This document shows positions 54,574-63,599 of a stretch of DNA of 64,000 bases, one piece after another. Position 1 is the stretch's first letter. Each line of letters opens with the position of its first letter. This DNA is from Chryseolinea lacunae. Lineage in GTDB: Bacteria > Bacteroidota > Bacteroidia > Cytophagales > Cyclobacteriaceae. Location of the stretch: positions 1 through 64,000 of the forward strand of contig NZ_JAERRB010000020.1 in assembly GCF_016735595.1 (NCBI RefSeq). The letters run 5' to 3'. The notes below the pieces were generated by a model, which was given only the letters and a program-made list of their open reading frames with translations, searched no databases and was not told the DNA's origin. Position numbers and translations under genes: made by a program.

Positions 54574-54849
54574 CTAGGGATGCGGCGTCAGATATCCATT
54601 AACCAAATCCACAGCCTTTTCTTCACTCACCTGAAGGTGCCATTCATTTTTGGGCATCACAGCCACGATGGGTCCCATTTTGCAACGATCGGTGCAGCCG
54701 GTTTTGATCACCTGCACGTGTGGTTTGAGGCGGCGGTGCTTCACCTCACTCTTCATTTGCTTATACAAATGTTTTCCGCCCGACTTCTTACACTTGCTTC
54801 CACAGCAAACGTAAAACACGCACTCAGGTGATCGGGAGAAATGTTTCAT
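54574..54849 (-). CDS. Thioredoxin-like [2Fe-2S] ferredoxin
   Basis: 91 residues. The four-Cys pattern of thioredoxin-like ferredoxins is present: VCCGSKCKKSGG with the first two ligands, and KTGCTDRCKMGPIVAVMP with the last two. The C-terminal NEWHLQVSEEKAVDLVNGYL is typical of the family. It probably carries electrons for an unidentified partner. It is a single gene between the lipase-like gene and ferritin; the neighbouring ferritin is another iron protein. Confidence 0.88.
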   Translation of the reverse strand: MKHFSRSPECVFYVCCGSKCKKSGGKHLYKQMKSEVKHRRLKPHVQVIKTGCTDRCKMGPIVAVMPKNEWHLQVSEEKAVDLVNGYLTPHP

Positions 54850-54917
54850 CCTTTCGTTGATTTAGAAACGCAAGGTAACGATTTAACCTCACTTCAATCC
54901 GGAAGCGGCATAAAACA

Positions 54918-54949
54918 GAAAGGCTGTCCATAACCATGAACAGCCTTTC
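54918..54949 (-). terminator. Intrinsic terminator after ferritin
   Basis: GAAAGGCTGT (54918-54927) pairs perfectly with ACAGCCTTTC (54940-54949); on the minus strand the hairpin is followed by TGTTTTATG. It lies 22 bases after the ferritin stop. Confidence 0.75.
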
Positions 54950-54971
54950 ATAATTTTCAGAATGTCTGGGA

Positions 54972-55496
54972 TCAGTCCTTTTTCAGATCGTGGATCTGGC
55001 GGTCGATGTCGAAGATAGCATCCTTCGCGTTCATCTGATCGAAAATCTCGATGCAGCGGCGGGCCTGCTTTTCTTCTTCATATTGTTCGTCGAGATACCA
55101 CTGCAGGAACCGTGCGGTCTGATAGTCGCGCGCTTTCTGGCAATGCTCGGTCATCTTGTTGAAGTTCTCGGTGATCTGGATCTCCTGGTCCAGCGCCAAC
55201 AGCAGCACCGAACGGAGGTCGGTGAAGTTGCGTTCAACGTTACCAACTTCGGGCGACACAGCCAGCGCACCGGCATGTGTGATGTAATGAAAAATCTTCA
55301 TCATGTGCTCGCGCTCTTCATCGGCCTGCTTTCTAAAATATTCGCCGGTTCCGCGAAGACCCTGGGCATAGCACCAGGCCGACATCGAGAGATACAAGGC
55401 AGACGAGTGTGCTTCCACAGCCATCTGTTGATTGAGAATGCCGAGAACACTCTCCTGAAGAGAAGTTTTCTGACGAAGTATAGAGGTTGAGTTCAT
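54972..55496 (-). CDS. ftnA: Ferritin (non-heme, bacterial FtnA type)
   Basis: 174 residues, the usual ferritin length. Ferroxidase-centre residues are visible: Glu in the first helix (QMAVEAHSSALYLSMSAWC), the ExxH pair in ADEEREHMMKIFHYI, and the later Glu residues in LALDQEIQITENF and LDEQYEEEKQ. It oxidises Fe(II) and stores iron as a 24-mer in the cytoplasm. ATG 55496 is chosen; an earlier in-frame start would add an unrelated leader. A perfect-stem terminator follows. Confidence 0.93.
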   Translation of the reverse strand: MNSTSILRQKTSLQESVLGILNQQMAVEAHSSALYLSMSAWCYAQGLRGTGEYFRKQADEEREHMMKIFHYITHAGALAVSPEVGNVERNFTDLRSVLLLALDQEIQITENFNKMTEHCQKARDYQTARFLQWYLDEQYEEEKQARRCIEIFDQMNAKDAIFDIDRQIHDLKKD

Positions 55497-55608
55497 GTTC
55501 GGATTTTGGTTGATCAATAGAAAAGGATATTCCTTCCTCAACAAAGATATTTCGAAGGCACACAACCTCCCAACCAAAATGGATTAACGATAGTAATTTA
55601 GAAGAAGT

Positions 55609-56013
55609 CTAGTTCAACTCAGACAACTCCAGTGTAGACTGGGGGAAGATGGCACAGCGGACAAGAAGGTCCTGCAGCTTCAGCTCATACATCATCTGAC
55701 CGTAGAGTGTTCTCAACCGGGCAAAGTCACGGAGGCTAACCACCACTGCGCTACCCCGGCCCGAAAGCGGCACGCTCACGCTGTCGCAAGCATTGGAAAG
55801 GTTAGAGAGCAGCGCTTCAATGTCGGTTCCCACCATGGACGAATAGGTGAGCATGAACTCGCAGGTAGATTGCTTAATAGCCTGATCGTCAATCACTAAC
55901 GTGAAAGAATTTCCGGCATGGGTAAGCGAAAGCGGAAGAACTTCGGTAAGAATGTGTTCCAAGCTGGTCCAATTTTGATGCTCAAAAATACACCCGGATT
56001 TGGTTGATACCAA
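55609..56013 (-). CDS. Hypothetical protein
   Basis: Up to 134 residues from a TTG at 56013, with no ATG near the beginning. The chain mixes helices and strands (SFTLVIDDQAIKQSTCEFML, VSLRDFARLRTLYGQMMYELKLQDLLVR) and shows no known motif. It is divergent from the lipoprotein gene at 56091. The inverted repeat TTAGAA-AAA-TTCTAA at 56020-56034 lies between them and could control either gene. Confidence 0.5.
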   Translation of the reverse strand: MVSTKSGCIFEHQNWTSLEHILTEVLPLSLTHAGNSFTLVIDDQAIKQSTCEFMLTYSSMVGTDIEALLSNLSNACDSVSVPLSGRGSAVVVSLRDFARLRTLYGQMMYELKLQDLLVRCAIFPQSTLELSELN

Positions 56014-56090
56014 GGCTAATTAGAAAAATTCTAAATAATACGTATTTTCCTGTAGGCGACCCGGGCACACCCTACCCACCCCAAAACGGC

Positions 56091-56612
56091 ATGAGAACCC
56101 TGATCATACTTACGCTAATTCCTGTATTGCTTTTGACAGGCTGTGCAGATAACGACCGGGCACTAACCGGCACGTGGAGATTTGTGGCCGATCAACAGAT
56201 CGACAGCCAGGGAAATGTGCTAATGGAGGACCTCAACGTCGATGGCCTTCTGATCTACACACCCGACGGCAACATGAGCGTTCAACTCCTGTGGCATAAA
56301 AAACGCGAGCCTCTCCTCACAGACTCGATAATGCAGCACGACGGCACGTCGACGGGCATCGGCCTGGGCGACAATTCATGGACACCCGAACAAAACCGAA
56401 TTTGGATCGATACCTACGACGCTTATTTTGGCGAATACACCGTTGACTGGGAACACCGCGTGGTTACCCATACCATTACCGGAAACTTACGGCCGGAGAA
56501 AAACGCAACGGAATACAAACGAAAATTTGTGCTCCGGGGCGACACCCTGTTTCTGAAAAGTGTTGATCCCAGGCAGCAGTGGCAAGTCATGTGGTTACGG
56601 AAAATCGACTAA
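56091..56612 (+). CDS. Lipocalin-like lipoprotein
   Basis: 173 residues. Lipoprotein signal with a good lipobox (PVLLLTGC, Cys18). The mature domain begins with ALTGTWRFV, the usual start of lipocalin-like domains, and has beta strands consistent with that fold (GLLIYTPDGNMSVQLLW, YFGEYTVDW, RKFVLRGDTLFLKS). Ligand unknown. It stands alone. Confidence 0.75.
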   Translation: MRTLIILTLIPVLLLTGCADNDRALTGTWRFVADQQIDSQGNVLMEDLNVDGLLIYTPDGNMSVQLLWHKKREPLLTDSIMQHDGTSTGIGLGDNSWTPEQNRIWIDTYDAYFGEYTVDWEHRVVTHTITGNLRPEKNATEYKRKFVLRGDTLFLKSVDPRQQWQVMWLRKID

Positions 56613-56788
56613 GATTGCAGCACCAAGGTCAGTTAGATGAATCCAGTGAGAAAGGAACGATTCTCCCGTTGCAAAGAAAAACCAGGGATGTTCAACTATC
56701 AGACAACTATAATCACCTCCCTACGTTCACGGCAGAGAAATAAATTCCCAATCACGTTAAAAAAACATCCCTTAAAAAAACAAACCTC

Positions 56789-57151
56789 ATGGCAAACGTA
56801 AAAACAACGATCGAAGAGTGGAAAGTGAAAGACCTGGAAGACGGTTCTGCAATAACCATCAACGTCATCGACTGCACCGAACTGGGCAACGAATCGAAAC
56901 CCGGAATTCAGGTATGCTACATGGGCAACACCATCAACTATGAACCCTTGCTGGTAGAACGCCTGGCCTACAAAGCAACCAAGGCCGGTGTCACCGAGCT
57001 GCTGCTGGAAGACAACAGCTGGATGGTGCACGAAGATCAATACGTGAAAAACTATCTCGTTCTCGGCTCTCCCCTCAAGGCACGCGTAGAAGTGAAATCG
57101 CGCAGCTCCAAGCCGGTCACAAAAGAATATGCCCTTCCTTTCGAGGTATAG
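56789..57151 (+). CDS. Hypothetical protein
   Basis: 120 residues, no signal peptide or membrane segment. It starts MANVKTTIEEWKVKDLEDGSAIT and looks like a small beta-rich soluble domain (KARVEVKSRSSKPVTKEYALPF). No family is recognised. It precedes a small membrane protein by 21 bases in the same direction, so the two may form an operon. Confidence 0.65.
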   Translation: MANVKTTIEEWKVKDLEDGSAITINVIDCTELGNESKPGIQVCYMGNTINYEPLLVERLAYKATKAGVTELLLEDNSWMVHEDQYVKNYLVLGSPLKARVEVKSRSSKPVTKEYALPFEV

Positions 57152-57172
57152 GCCCATCTTGTCAACAGCTGA

Positions 57173-57544
57173 ATGAGTAACTCCGACAAGCAAGCCTGCG
57201 GTGCACTGGCCAGTATCATCCTGATTCACGTCGCCGTTCTGCTTACGGGGTTACTCACTTCCCGTTTCTTTGTCATTGTCTATTTAAACTTAACAGCAAG
57301 TGTTTCACTGCTGATCTACTGGGCGCAAAAGCAAATCCGCATCCAACAACACATTGTTGAACGTCGGGAGATTCTGGTGTTAGGATTTGAGGTGTTGATC
57401 GCTGGCTACTCCATCTTTACATTAACGGCAGAGCCCACGTGCACATTGACTGCTGTGCACGTTGTCTTGCTATCCATTCATCTTATTGCGTTGTTTGCGT
57501 TTTTCATTTTTATGCTCACCTTCCGGATAAAAAAGTTGTTCTGA
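57173..57544 (+). CDS. Small integral membrane protein of unknown function
   Basis: 123 residues with four hydrophobic segments (about 8-32, 34-50, 68-85, 92-117), ending in a basic FRIKKLF. No motif is recognised. It lies between the small soluble protein at 56789 and the regulated promoter at 57643. Confidence 0.6.
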   Translation: MSNSDKQACGALASIILIHVAVLLTGLLTSRFFVIVYLNLTASVSLLIYWAQKQIRIQQHIVERREILVLGFEVLIAGYSIFTLTAEPTCTLTAVHVVLLSIHLIALFAFFIFMLTFRIKKLF

Positions 57545-57642
57545 ACCAGACAAACCGGAGATCCCACAAGTCGATCAGGGAACTTTGAAAAAATTCCCGT
57601 CGATCAAAAAAATCTTCGTGAAAAACACCGGACCCCAAAAAA

Positions 57643-57692
57643 TACACGAAAAGGTGTATTGTCTCACCCTACGCATAGCGTCACTTTTGAAT
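57643..57692 (+). promoter_or_regulatory. TACACS-AAAA-GGTGTA operator-promoter, copy 1
   Basis: TACACG-AAAA-GGTGTA at 57643-57658, with one mismatch between arms. TTG at 57659-57661 fits a -33 element, then exactly 20 bases, then CACTTTTG (57682-57689) as -7 element and AAT. It lies 74 bases before the propeller-kinase ATG. The same arrangement occurs at 61626. Confidence 0.7.
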
Positions 57693-57765
57693 AGCCGTCT
57701 CTCAATCGCCGGATCGCATTCAACAACCACTTCTTTAGTTTATCTTTCCTGTCTAACGATCACGC

Positions 57766-60700
57766 ATGCGGCGATCAGCCATTCAAACCCTCATCATCGC
57801 CCTGATTTTTTCGGGGGCACCATCGCTGGCGCAGGAAGTGAATTTCGCGATCGTGAAAAGCGCATCCGAAAACATGAGCACACAAGTGCTCAACATGACA
57901 CAGGACGCTCAAGGGTTTCTCTGGTTTTCTACACAACGCGGGTTGTTCAGATACGACGGTGCGTCCTATGTTGGCTATCACCACGAACCGTCCAACCCAC
58001 ATTCGCCGGCACAGGAAACCATTGAGTGCCTCACGGCAGACAGCGCGGGTTTCATATGGTCAGCGCCACAGTGGATGGGCCTTGATCGCCTCGATCCCGC
58101 ATCGGGCACCTTCCGTCATTTCCGACACGACCCAACCAACCCGGCCAGTCTGGGCAACGATTCGGTCATGGCGCTCCTCACCGATCGTGAGGGAACGTTG
58201 TGGATTGGAACCTATCAAGGTCTCGACAGGCTGGACAAAGGAGCATCCGATTTTGTGCACTACCGCCACGATCCTAACGATCCTTCATCGCTGAGTTTTA
58301 ATGCCGTGCGATCGCTCTATGAAGATCGACAGGGAACACTCTGGGTCGGAACGGGAAGTGTTTTTAATCAGGGCAATCCGCGATTCAAAAGTGCCGGCGG
58401 CCTGAACAAGCTCAACAGAGCTACGGGCAAGTTCACGCGCTATGTAAACGACGCTGACGATTCCCTTACGTTGACCGACAACCGCATCCGAACAATTTTT
58501 GAAGACAGCCGTGGCACGTTCTGGGTAGGCTCCGCCGGTGACGGACTGCACACGATGGATCGTGAAAAGGGGACTTTCAAAAGACATCGTTTCGACCCGT
58601 TGCATCCTGATAAACTTAGCAGACCTGCGCTGAAACCTGCCTTGTTCTGGTCGGAAGATCACATCGCCTTCATCACCGAAGATCACACGGGCAAAATATT
58701 GATTGGAACATTTTCGGCGGGCATCCATGTATATGATCCACTAACTAAAAAGGTAGCATGGTATGGTACAGACAAGAAGGCCTCCGGCAAACTTGAAGAC
58801 GAACTTTTTTGGACAGCCTACAAAACGCGCGACAACACCGTGTGGATCAGTTCGTGGGGATCCAACCTCTATAAAATTGCGTCCGGACAAAATCCGGTGT
58901 CCTACAACAACACAAATAGAATAACCATAGGCTTTGTTGAAGACGACGACCACAATCTGTGGATCGGCACAAATGAAGGACTGTTCTGCAAAGACAAGAC
59001 GGGCAACGAAGTGCAATACCTGGTCTCGCCACAAGATCCAACGTCGCTCACCAACCTCACGTTTCCCATAGACAAAGACGGCGACAGACTTTTGGTACAA
59101 TCCACCTTCGGCCTCTATTTTTTCGACGTACAGAAAAGACAGTACACCAGGTTTCTCCATTACGATCCCAACAACCCAAACAGCGTTCCTTCCGACACGA
59201 TTCCCCGCGTCAGAAAAACCACCGAAGGCAATTTGTGGATTGCCACCTATAAGGGGCTCGCATTTTGGAATGCAACGTCGGGGGCCGTCAAACGTTTTTT
59301 GAACGATCCACACGACAGCACCTCACTCATCAACAACCAGGTTGTGTGGATCGAGTTCGACAGCAACAAAAATCTTTGGATCGGAACAACGGGTGGGCTG
59401 TGCAAGCTTGAAACGAGTACAGAACGTTTCAAACGATATCCCGCTATTGTGGGTGTGCTCAACATCATGGAAGACAGCAAGGGAAATCTCTGGGTGGGTG
59501 GTCAGGATGGGCTTTTCAAATACGATGCCGGCAAGGATGTGTTCACCAAATTCAAAGACGAATTCTTCATCCTGCCGCCGCAGTTGCAGGCCGGCTGGCT
59601 CATGGAAGATCAGCAAAACAATTTCTGGATGGGCACATCCGAAGGCATCGTTCAACTGCGCACGGGCAACAACCTGAGGCCTGTAGTGTTTGGGAAACCA
59701 TTTGGCGTGGATGGTCTGCGCCTCACGGGCGGCTATGTTCGCCAGGATGGAACGTTGGTGTTTGGCGAAGCCGCTGGCTATTTCGAAATAAACCCTGCCC
59801 TGCTCACACCAAACAACTCTTTTCACCAGGTTGCCATAACACATTTTTCACTCAACAACGAGCCCATGCTGCCCGGCACCGGCATACTTTTCGAGGCACT
59901 GGTCAACACGAAGGAAATAAAACTTGCTCACAATCAAAACACGTTCGCGTTCGAATTTGCCGGCATCGATTTCAACAGCGAACGCCAGGCACCTCATCTT
60001 GTATACATGCTGGAAAACTACGACAACACCTGGCGCAAGGCCGGCAGCGAAAAAACGGGCCACTACTTCAACGTCCCCGCAGGAACCTACCGCTTCAAGG
60101 TCAGGGCCTTCGATGCCATTGGAAATGCAGTGGAGAAAACCATGGTGATTATTATCACACCGCCGTGGTGGCGGAGCTGGTGGGCCTATAGTCTACTGTT
60201 CATTGTGATGGGCACCACGGCCTATGCCGCATACAGTGGCCGCGTGGCAAAACTGAAAGAACAGCAGGCAACACAGATTCGTGTCATGGTGGCCACACAG
60301 GAGCAGGAACGCAAACGCATTTCAAGAGATCTTCACGACGGCGTGGGCACCCGGCTGTCGGCACTCAAAATGTTTGTTTCCACGCTGCACGAAAAAGCCG
60401 CCCTGCAAAACGACAAAGAGATGACCACCCTTGCCAAAAGCTCGGAACAATTCATAACCGAAGTGATCTCCGACGTCAGAAGCCTGTTGCTGAATCTCAG
60501 CCCCTCCGTGCTTGAAGAGTTTGGCTATGTCACGGCCGTGGAAGGATTAATCAACAAACTGAACGAGACAAAACAAACATCTTTCTCACTAACCCTGTTT
60601 GGCATGGAGAACCGTCTGCAACAGGACTATGAACTTGCCCTCTACAGAATCACGCAGGAACTTATCAACAATGCACTGAAACACGCCGAGGCAAAACATG

Positions 60701-60915
60701 TTACCCTTCAGATTGGCCGCCGCGACAACAAGATCATTCTCATGATTGAAGACGACGGAAAAGGTTTCGATGTCACGGCCCACCGTCACGGCTACGGCTT
60801 GCAAAACCTGGCTGCCCGAACAAAACTCATGCAGGGCATCATCACCATCGACTCCATTCCCTCGAAAGGCACAAGTGTATCCATAGAGATCCCATATGAA
60901 TTTAACACCCCATGA
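57766..60915 (+). CDS. Two-component propeller sensor kinase (Reg_prop, Y_Y_Y, HisKA_3)
   Basis: 1,049 residues. A signal peptide (about 1-22, ending SLAQ) precedes a periplasmic region of beta-propeller repeats (about 24-680), with many copies of the GxLWxGTxxGL pattern such as GTLWIGTYQGLDRL and KNLWIGTTGGLCKL. A Y_Y_Y domain (about 710-790), one membrane segment (about 805-825), and a NarX-type HisKA_3 with His857 in SRDLHDGVGTRLSAL follow, then HATPase_c (ELINNALKHAEA, DDGKGF, GYGLQNL). It senses a periplasmic ligand, in Bacteroidota often a saccharide. The next gene, a LuxR-type regulator, overlaps its stop and is its partner. Confidence 0.94.
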   Translation: MRRSAIQTLIIALIFSGAPSLAQEVNFAIVKSASENMSTQVLNMTQDAQGFLWFSTQRGLFRYDGASYVGYHHEPSNPHSPAQETIECLTADSAGFIWSAPQWMGLDRLDPASGTFRHFRHDPTNPASLGNDSVMALLTDREGTLWIGTYQGLDRLDKGASDFVHYRHDPNDPSSLSFNAVRSLYEDRQGTLWVGTGSVFNQGNPRFKSAGGLNKLNRATGKFTRYVNDADDSLTLTDNRIRTIFEDSRGTFWVGSAGDGLHTMDREKGTFKRHRFDPLHPDKLSRPALKPALFWSEDHIAFITEDHTGKILIGTFSAGIHVYDPLTKKVAWYGTDKKASGKLEDELFWTAYKTRDNTVWISSWGSNLYKIASGQNPVSYNNTNRITIGFVEDDDHNLWIGTNEGLFCKDKTGNEVQYLVSPQDPTSLTNLTFPIDKDGDRLLVQSTFGLYFFDVQKRQYTRFLHYDPNNPNSVPSDTIPRVRKTTEGNLWIATYKGLAFWNATSGAVKRFLNDPHDSTSLINNQVVWIEFDSNKNLWIGTTGGLCKLETSTERFKRYPAIVGVLNIMEDSKGNLWVGGQDGLFKYDAGKDVFTKFKDEFFILPPQLQAGWLMEDQQNNFWMGTSEGIVQLRTGNNLRPVVFGKPFGVDGLRLTGGYVRQDGTLVFGEAAGYFEINPALLTPNNSFHQVAITHFSLNNEPMLPGTGILFEALVNTKEIKLAHNQNTFAFEFAGIDFNSERQAPHLVYMLENYDNTWRKAGSEKTGHYFNVPAGTYRFKVRAFDAIGNAVEKTMVIIITPPWWRSWWAYSLLFIVMGTTAYAAYSGRVAKLKEQQATQIRVMVATQEQERKRISRDLHDGVGTRLSALKMFVSTLHEKAALQNDKEMTTLAKSSEQFITEVISDVRSLLLNLSPSVLEEFGYVTAVEGLINKLNETKQTSFSLTLFGMENRLQQDYELALYRITQELINNALKHAEAKHVTLQIGRRDNKIILMIEDDGKGFDVTAHRHGYGLQNLAARTKLMQGIITIDSIPSKGTSVSIEIPYEFNTP

Positions 60916-61562
60916 GCAGCTATACGTTTTCGTTGAACATATTGATTGTAGACGATCATCAGATGATAACGGATGGGCTGTCGCAAATCCTCCGGTCCGA
61001 AAAAACAATCGACCAGATCCACATGGCAAAGAATGGTTATGAAGCGATTGACATCGCGCGAACAGAAGCCATCGACATCATCATTATGGACATCAACATG
61101 CCGAAGCTCAGCGGCGCAGAAGCCACAAAAATCATAAAGGCAGAATATCCCGCCATCAAAATCATTGTGGTGAGCATGCTGGGCGAAGCGCCGGTGGTGA
61201 ACAAACTCCTGAAGGCGGGCGCAGACGCATTCATCCACAAAGACGCCGGAAAAGCAGAGCTCATCAAAGCGATCGACAAAGTGATGCACAACGAAAAATA
61301 TGTGAGCCCCGAAATTTCGATGAACCTCTTCAACCACCTCAACGAAACCGGAAAAACCGCCGCCACCGAAAAACACCTCACAAAACGCGAGCTTGAAATT
61401 ATTGGTCAGATCTCCAATGGACTTACCAATAACGAAATCGCCGCAAAACTATTCCTCAGCAGCGTCACCGTCGACACCCACCGAAAAAACATACTCGCCA
61501 AACTTGGCCTCAAGAACACAGCCGCCCTCGTGCGATACGCCGTGGAGAACAAGCTGATCTAA
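60912..61562 (+). CDS. NarL/LuxR-family response regulator
   Basis: 216 residues. Receiver (about 8-125) with LIVDDHQ, phosphorylatable Asp60 in IIIMDINMPKLSG, and Lys in FIHKDAGKAE. LuxR HTH (about 150-213): LTKRELEIIGQISNGLTNNEIAAKL with SVTVDTHRKNILAKLGL. Its ATG overlaps the kinase stop (ATGA), so kinase and regulator form a pair. It is the obvious candidate to bind the inverted repeats at 57643 (its own operon) and 61626 (the serine hydrolase), which are the only two copies in the window. Confidence 0.93.
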   Translation: MSSYTFSLNILIVDDHQMITDGLSQILRSEKTIDQIHMAKNGYEAIDIARTEAIDIIIMDINMPKLSGAEATKIIKAEYPAIKIIVVSMLGEAPVVNKLLKAGADAFIHKDAGKAELIKAIDKVMHNEKYVSPEISMNLFNHLNETGKTAATEKHLTKRELEIIGQISNGLTNNEIAAKLFLSSVTVDTHRKNILAKLGLKNTAALVRYAVENKLI

Positions 61563-61599
61563 ACTGTTCCGTCATTTTATTGCTGATTGCCTCTTGGTG

Positions 61600-61617
61600 C
61601 TACTCCTTTTGGAGTAG
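61600..61617 (+). promoter_or_regulatory. Inverted repeat CTACTCC-TTTT-GGAGTAG
   Basis: Perfect 7-bp arms around TTTT, eight bases upstream of the TACACC operator. No T-run follows, so it is not an evident terminator for the regulator gene; it may be a second binding site. The rest of the gap 61563-61828 holds the operator-promoter at 61626 and about 150 bases of leader with no feature seen. Confidence 0.45.
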
Positions 61618-61625
61618 GCGATAAT

Positions 61626-61675
61626 TACACCAAAAGGTGTATTGAAACCCCTATGCCAACGCGACACCTTTGAAT
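61626..61675 (+). promoter_or_regulatory. TACACS-AAAA-GGTGTA operator-promoter, copy 2
   Basis: TACACC-AAAA-GGTGTA at 61626-61641 (perfect arms), TTG at 61642-61644, 20 bases, then CACCTTTG (61665-61672) and AAT. The distance from operator start to -7 element (39 bases) equals that at copy 1. CCCTAYGC lies between in both, shifted by one base. The serine hydrolase ATG follows at 61829. Confidence 0.7.
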
Positions 61676-61828
61676 GTCTTGTTCAAGCATCCGAAGGTTA
61701 TCTGCACAAAACGTCGCGCCGTTAACGTGTGACCCTTTGTCATCATGAACGTGTCCGCTCATGAGTGACTAGCCGGCGTGTACAGCACAAGCATCCTCGT
61801 AAAAAAAACAAAACCAACCACTCAGAAA

Positions 61829-63514
61829 ATGAAACGAATTCCTGGCATCCTTTTCCTGATCGCACTGAGCGTTTCACTAAACGCCCAACCCCTGTCCACA
61901 CAAGACCAACACGTTGTCGACAGCATCATGAACGCAAACTATAAACCCGATGAACCGGGCGCCGTTTTGCTGATTGCAAAAGCCGGCAAGCCCATCTACA
62001 GGAAAGCCTTTGGGCTGTCTAATCTGGAGTTTAACGTGCCAAACAAACCCGAGAACATTTTCCGGATCGCTTCCATGACCAAACAATTCACCGCAGTTTG
62101 TGTGCTGCAACTGGCGCAACGCGGAAAGCTGAATTTGCAGGACGACATTAAAAAATATTTGCCCGACTACAACAGCCACGGCCGGCGCATAACCATCGAA
62201 CACTTGCTAAGCCACACCAGCGGCATACCCGACTTTGCAGAGAAAAAAGATTTTCCCGCCCAAATGGTCCTGACCCAATCGCCCGGCGAACTCATGAATT
62301 TTTTCATGAACGACTCGCTCACCTTCGAACCCGGAACAAACTGGGGCTACAGCAATTCAGGCTACGTGGTGGCCGGCCTGATTGTTGAAAAAGTTTCGGG
62401 CCTCCCGCTAAACGAATACATCCGGGAAAACATTTTTGCACCGTTGGACATGAATCACTCTGCAATAGGCAACTATGATAGCCTGGTGCGGAATGCGTCC
62501 TATGGCTACATCAATGCCGCCAGCGGAAAATACATGCCGATTCTCTACATGAGCTGGAGTTGGCCCTACGCGGCCGGCAACATCATCAGCAACGTAGACG
62601 ATCTTCTGAAATGGGACAACGCGCTGTATACTGAAAAAATTCTGAAGAAGGAATGGACCGAAAAAGCCTGGCGATCGGTGGTGTTGCCTGACGGACAAAA
62701 CGCCAACTACGGTTTCGGATGGACCAGCAACAACTATAAAGGCATTCAATTTATTGACCACGCCGGTGGCATGGCCGGTTTCAGTTCCGATGCCATACGC
62801 ATCCCTTCAAAGCAGTTATACATGGTCATCCTTTCAAATAAACCCATTTGGACGGTGCCGGTCTTGTCGTCAATAGCCTTGCAACTGATACATGCACCAA
62901 GGCAACCCATCAACCACCTGACTCAAAAAGCACTCAACGACTACACGGGCGTGTATGCCATCAGCCAATCGTTCTATGCCAAGGCCCCGGGCGAAACCTT
63001 GTATCAATATTTCACGGTGCGTGATGACACGCTGTTTGCACAATCGCCGGGTTATCCCAAAAGCGTATTGGTCAATGTGGGCAAAGATCTTTTTGCATGG
63101 GCATGGTGGAAAAATTCGTATTGCGAATTCCGGCGCGACAAGAAGGGCAAGGTGATTTCGGCGGAGTTCTATAACGAGCCCGTCCAAACCGGTCCACGCA
63201 ACGTGCAAAAGAAAACCGACCTTCCCCTTCCAAAAGCAAAACAGGCCGTCACCCTGGCCGCTGCAAAACTGGCGTTGTTCAGTGGCAAATATGATTTCAC
63301 AGGCGGACTTGTTTTGTCTATAACAACTGAAGGAGACCGAATCTATTTCCAGATGCCCGGCCAGCAAAAGGAAGAGTTTTTTGCCGAGAACGAAACCAAC
63401 CTGTTTTCAAAAGCCACAGACAGCACCATTGAATTTACCGAAGACAAAGGCAAAATATCCGGAATGGTCTTTAAGGTTCAAGGCACCCAATATCCCGGCA
63501 AAAAGATGGAATGA
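61829..63514 (+). CDS. Secreted serine hydrolase of the beta-lactamase/penicillin-binding class C family
   Basis: 561 residues. Signal peptide (about 1-20, ending SLNAQ). The class C beta-lactamase-like domain (about 25-370) has the SxxK motif Ser82-Met-Thr-Lys85, the YxN motif in WGYSNSGYV, and HAGGMAGF in the place of the KTG/HxG motif. A C-terminal beta domain of DUF3471-like type (about 390-561) follows. Such proteins act as D-amino-acid esterases or peptidases rather than beta-lactamases in many cases. ATG 61829 opens the signal peptide. The promoter shares its operator with the propeller-kinase operon. Confidence 0.88.
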   Translation: MKRIPGILFLIALSVSLNAQPLSTQDQHVVDSIMNANYKPDEPGAVLLIAKAGKPIYRKAFGLSNLEFNVPNKPENIFRIASMTKQFTAVCVLQLAQRGKLNLQDDIKKYLPDYNSHGRRITIEHLLSHTSGIPDFAEKKDFPAQMVLTQSPGELMNFFMNDSLTFEPGTNWGYSNSGYVVAGLIVEKVSGLPLNEYIRENIFAPLDMNHSAIGNYDSLVRNASYGYINAASGKYMPILYMSWSWPYAAGNIISNVDDLLKWDNALYTEKILKKEWTEKAWRSVVLPDGQNANYGFGWTSNNYKGIQFIDHAGGMAGFSSDAIRIPSKQLYMVILSNKPIWTVPVLSSIALQLIHAPRQPINHLTQKALNDYTGVYAISQSFYAKAPGETLYQYFTVRDDTLFAQSPGYPKSVLVNVGKDLFAWAWWKNSYCEFRRDKKGKVISAEFYNEPVQTGPRNVQKKTDLPLPKAKQAVTLAAAKLALFSGKYDFTGGLVLSITTEGDRIYFQMPGQQKEEFFAENETNLFSKATDSTIEFTEDKGKISGMVFKVQGTQYPGKKME

Positions 63515-63599
63515 CAGGCTTCGCCAACTACTGACCAAATTGATCTAACTTGATACTACCTGAGAAACAATGTTGTCGGATTTTTAAACCCTCAATCCT

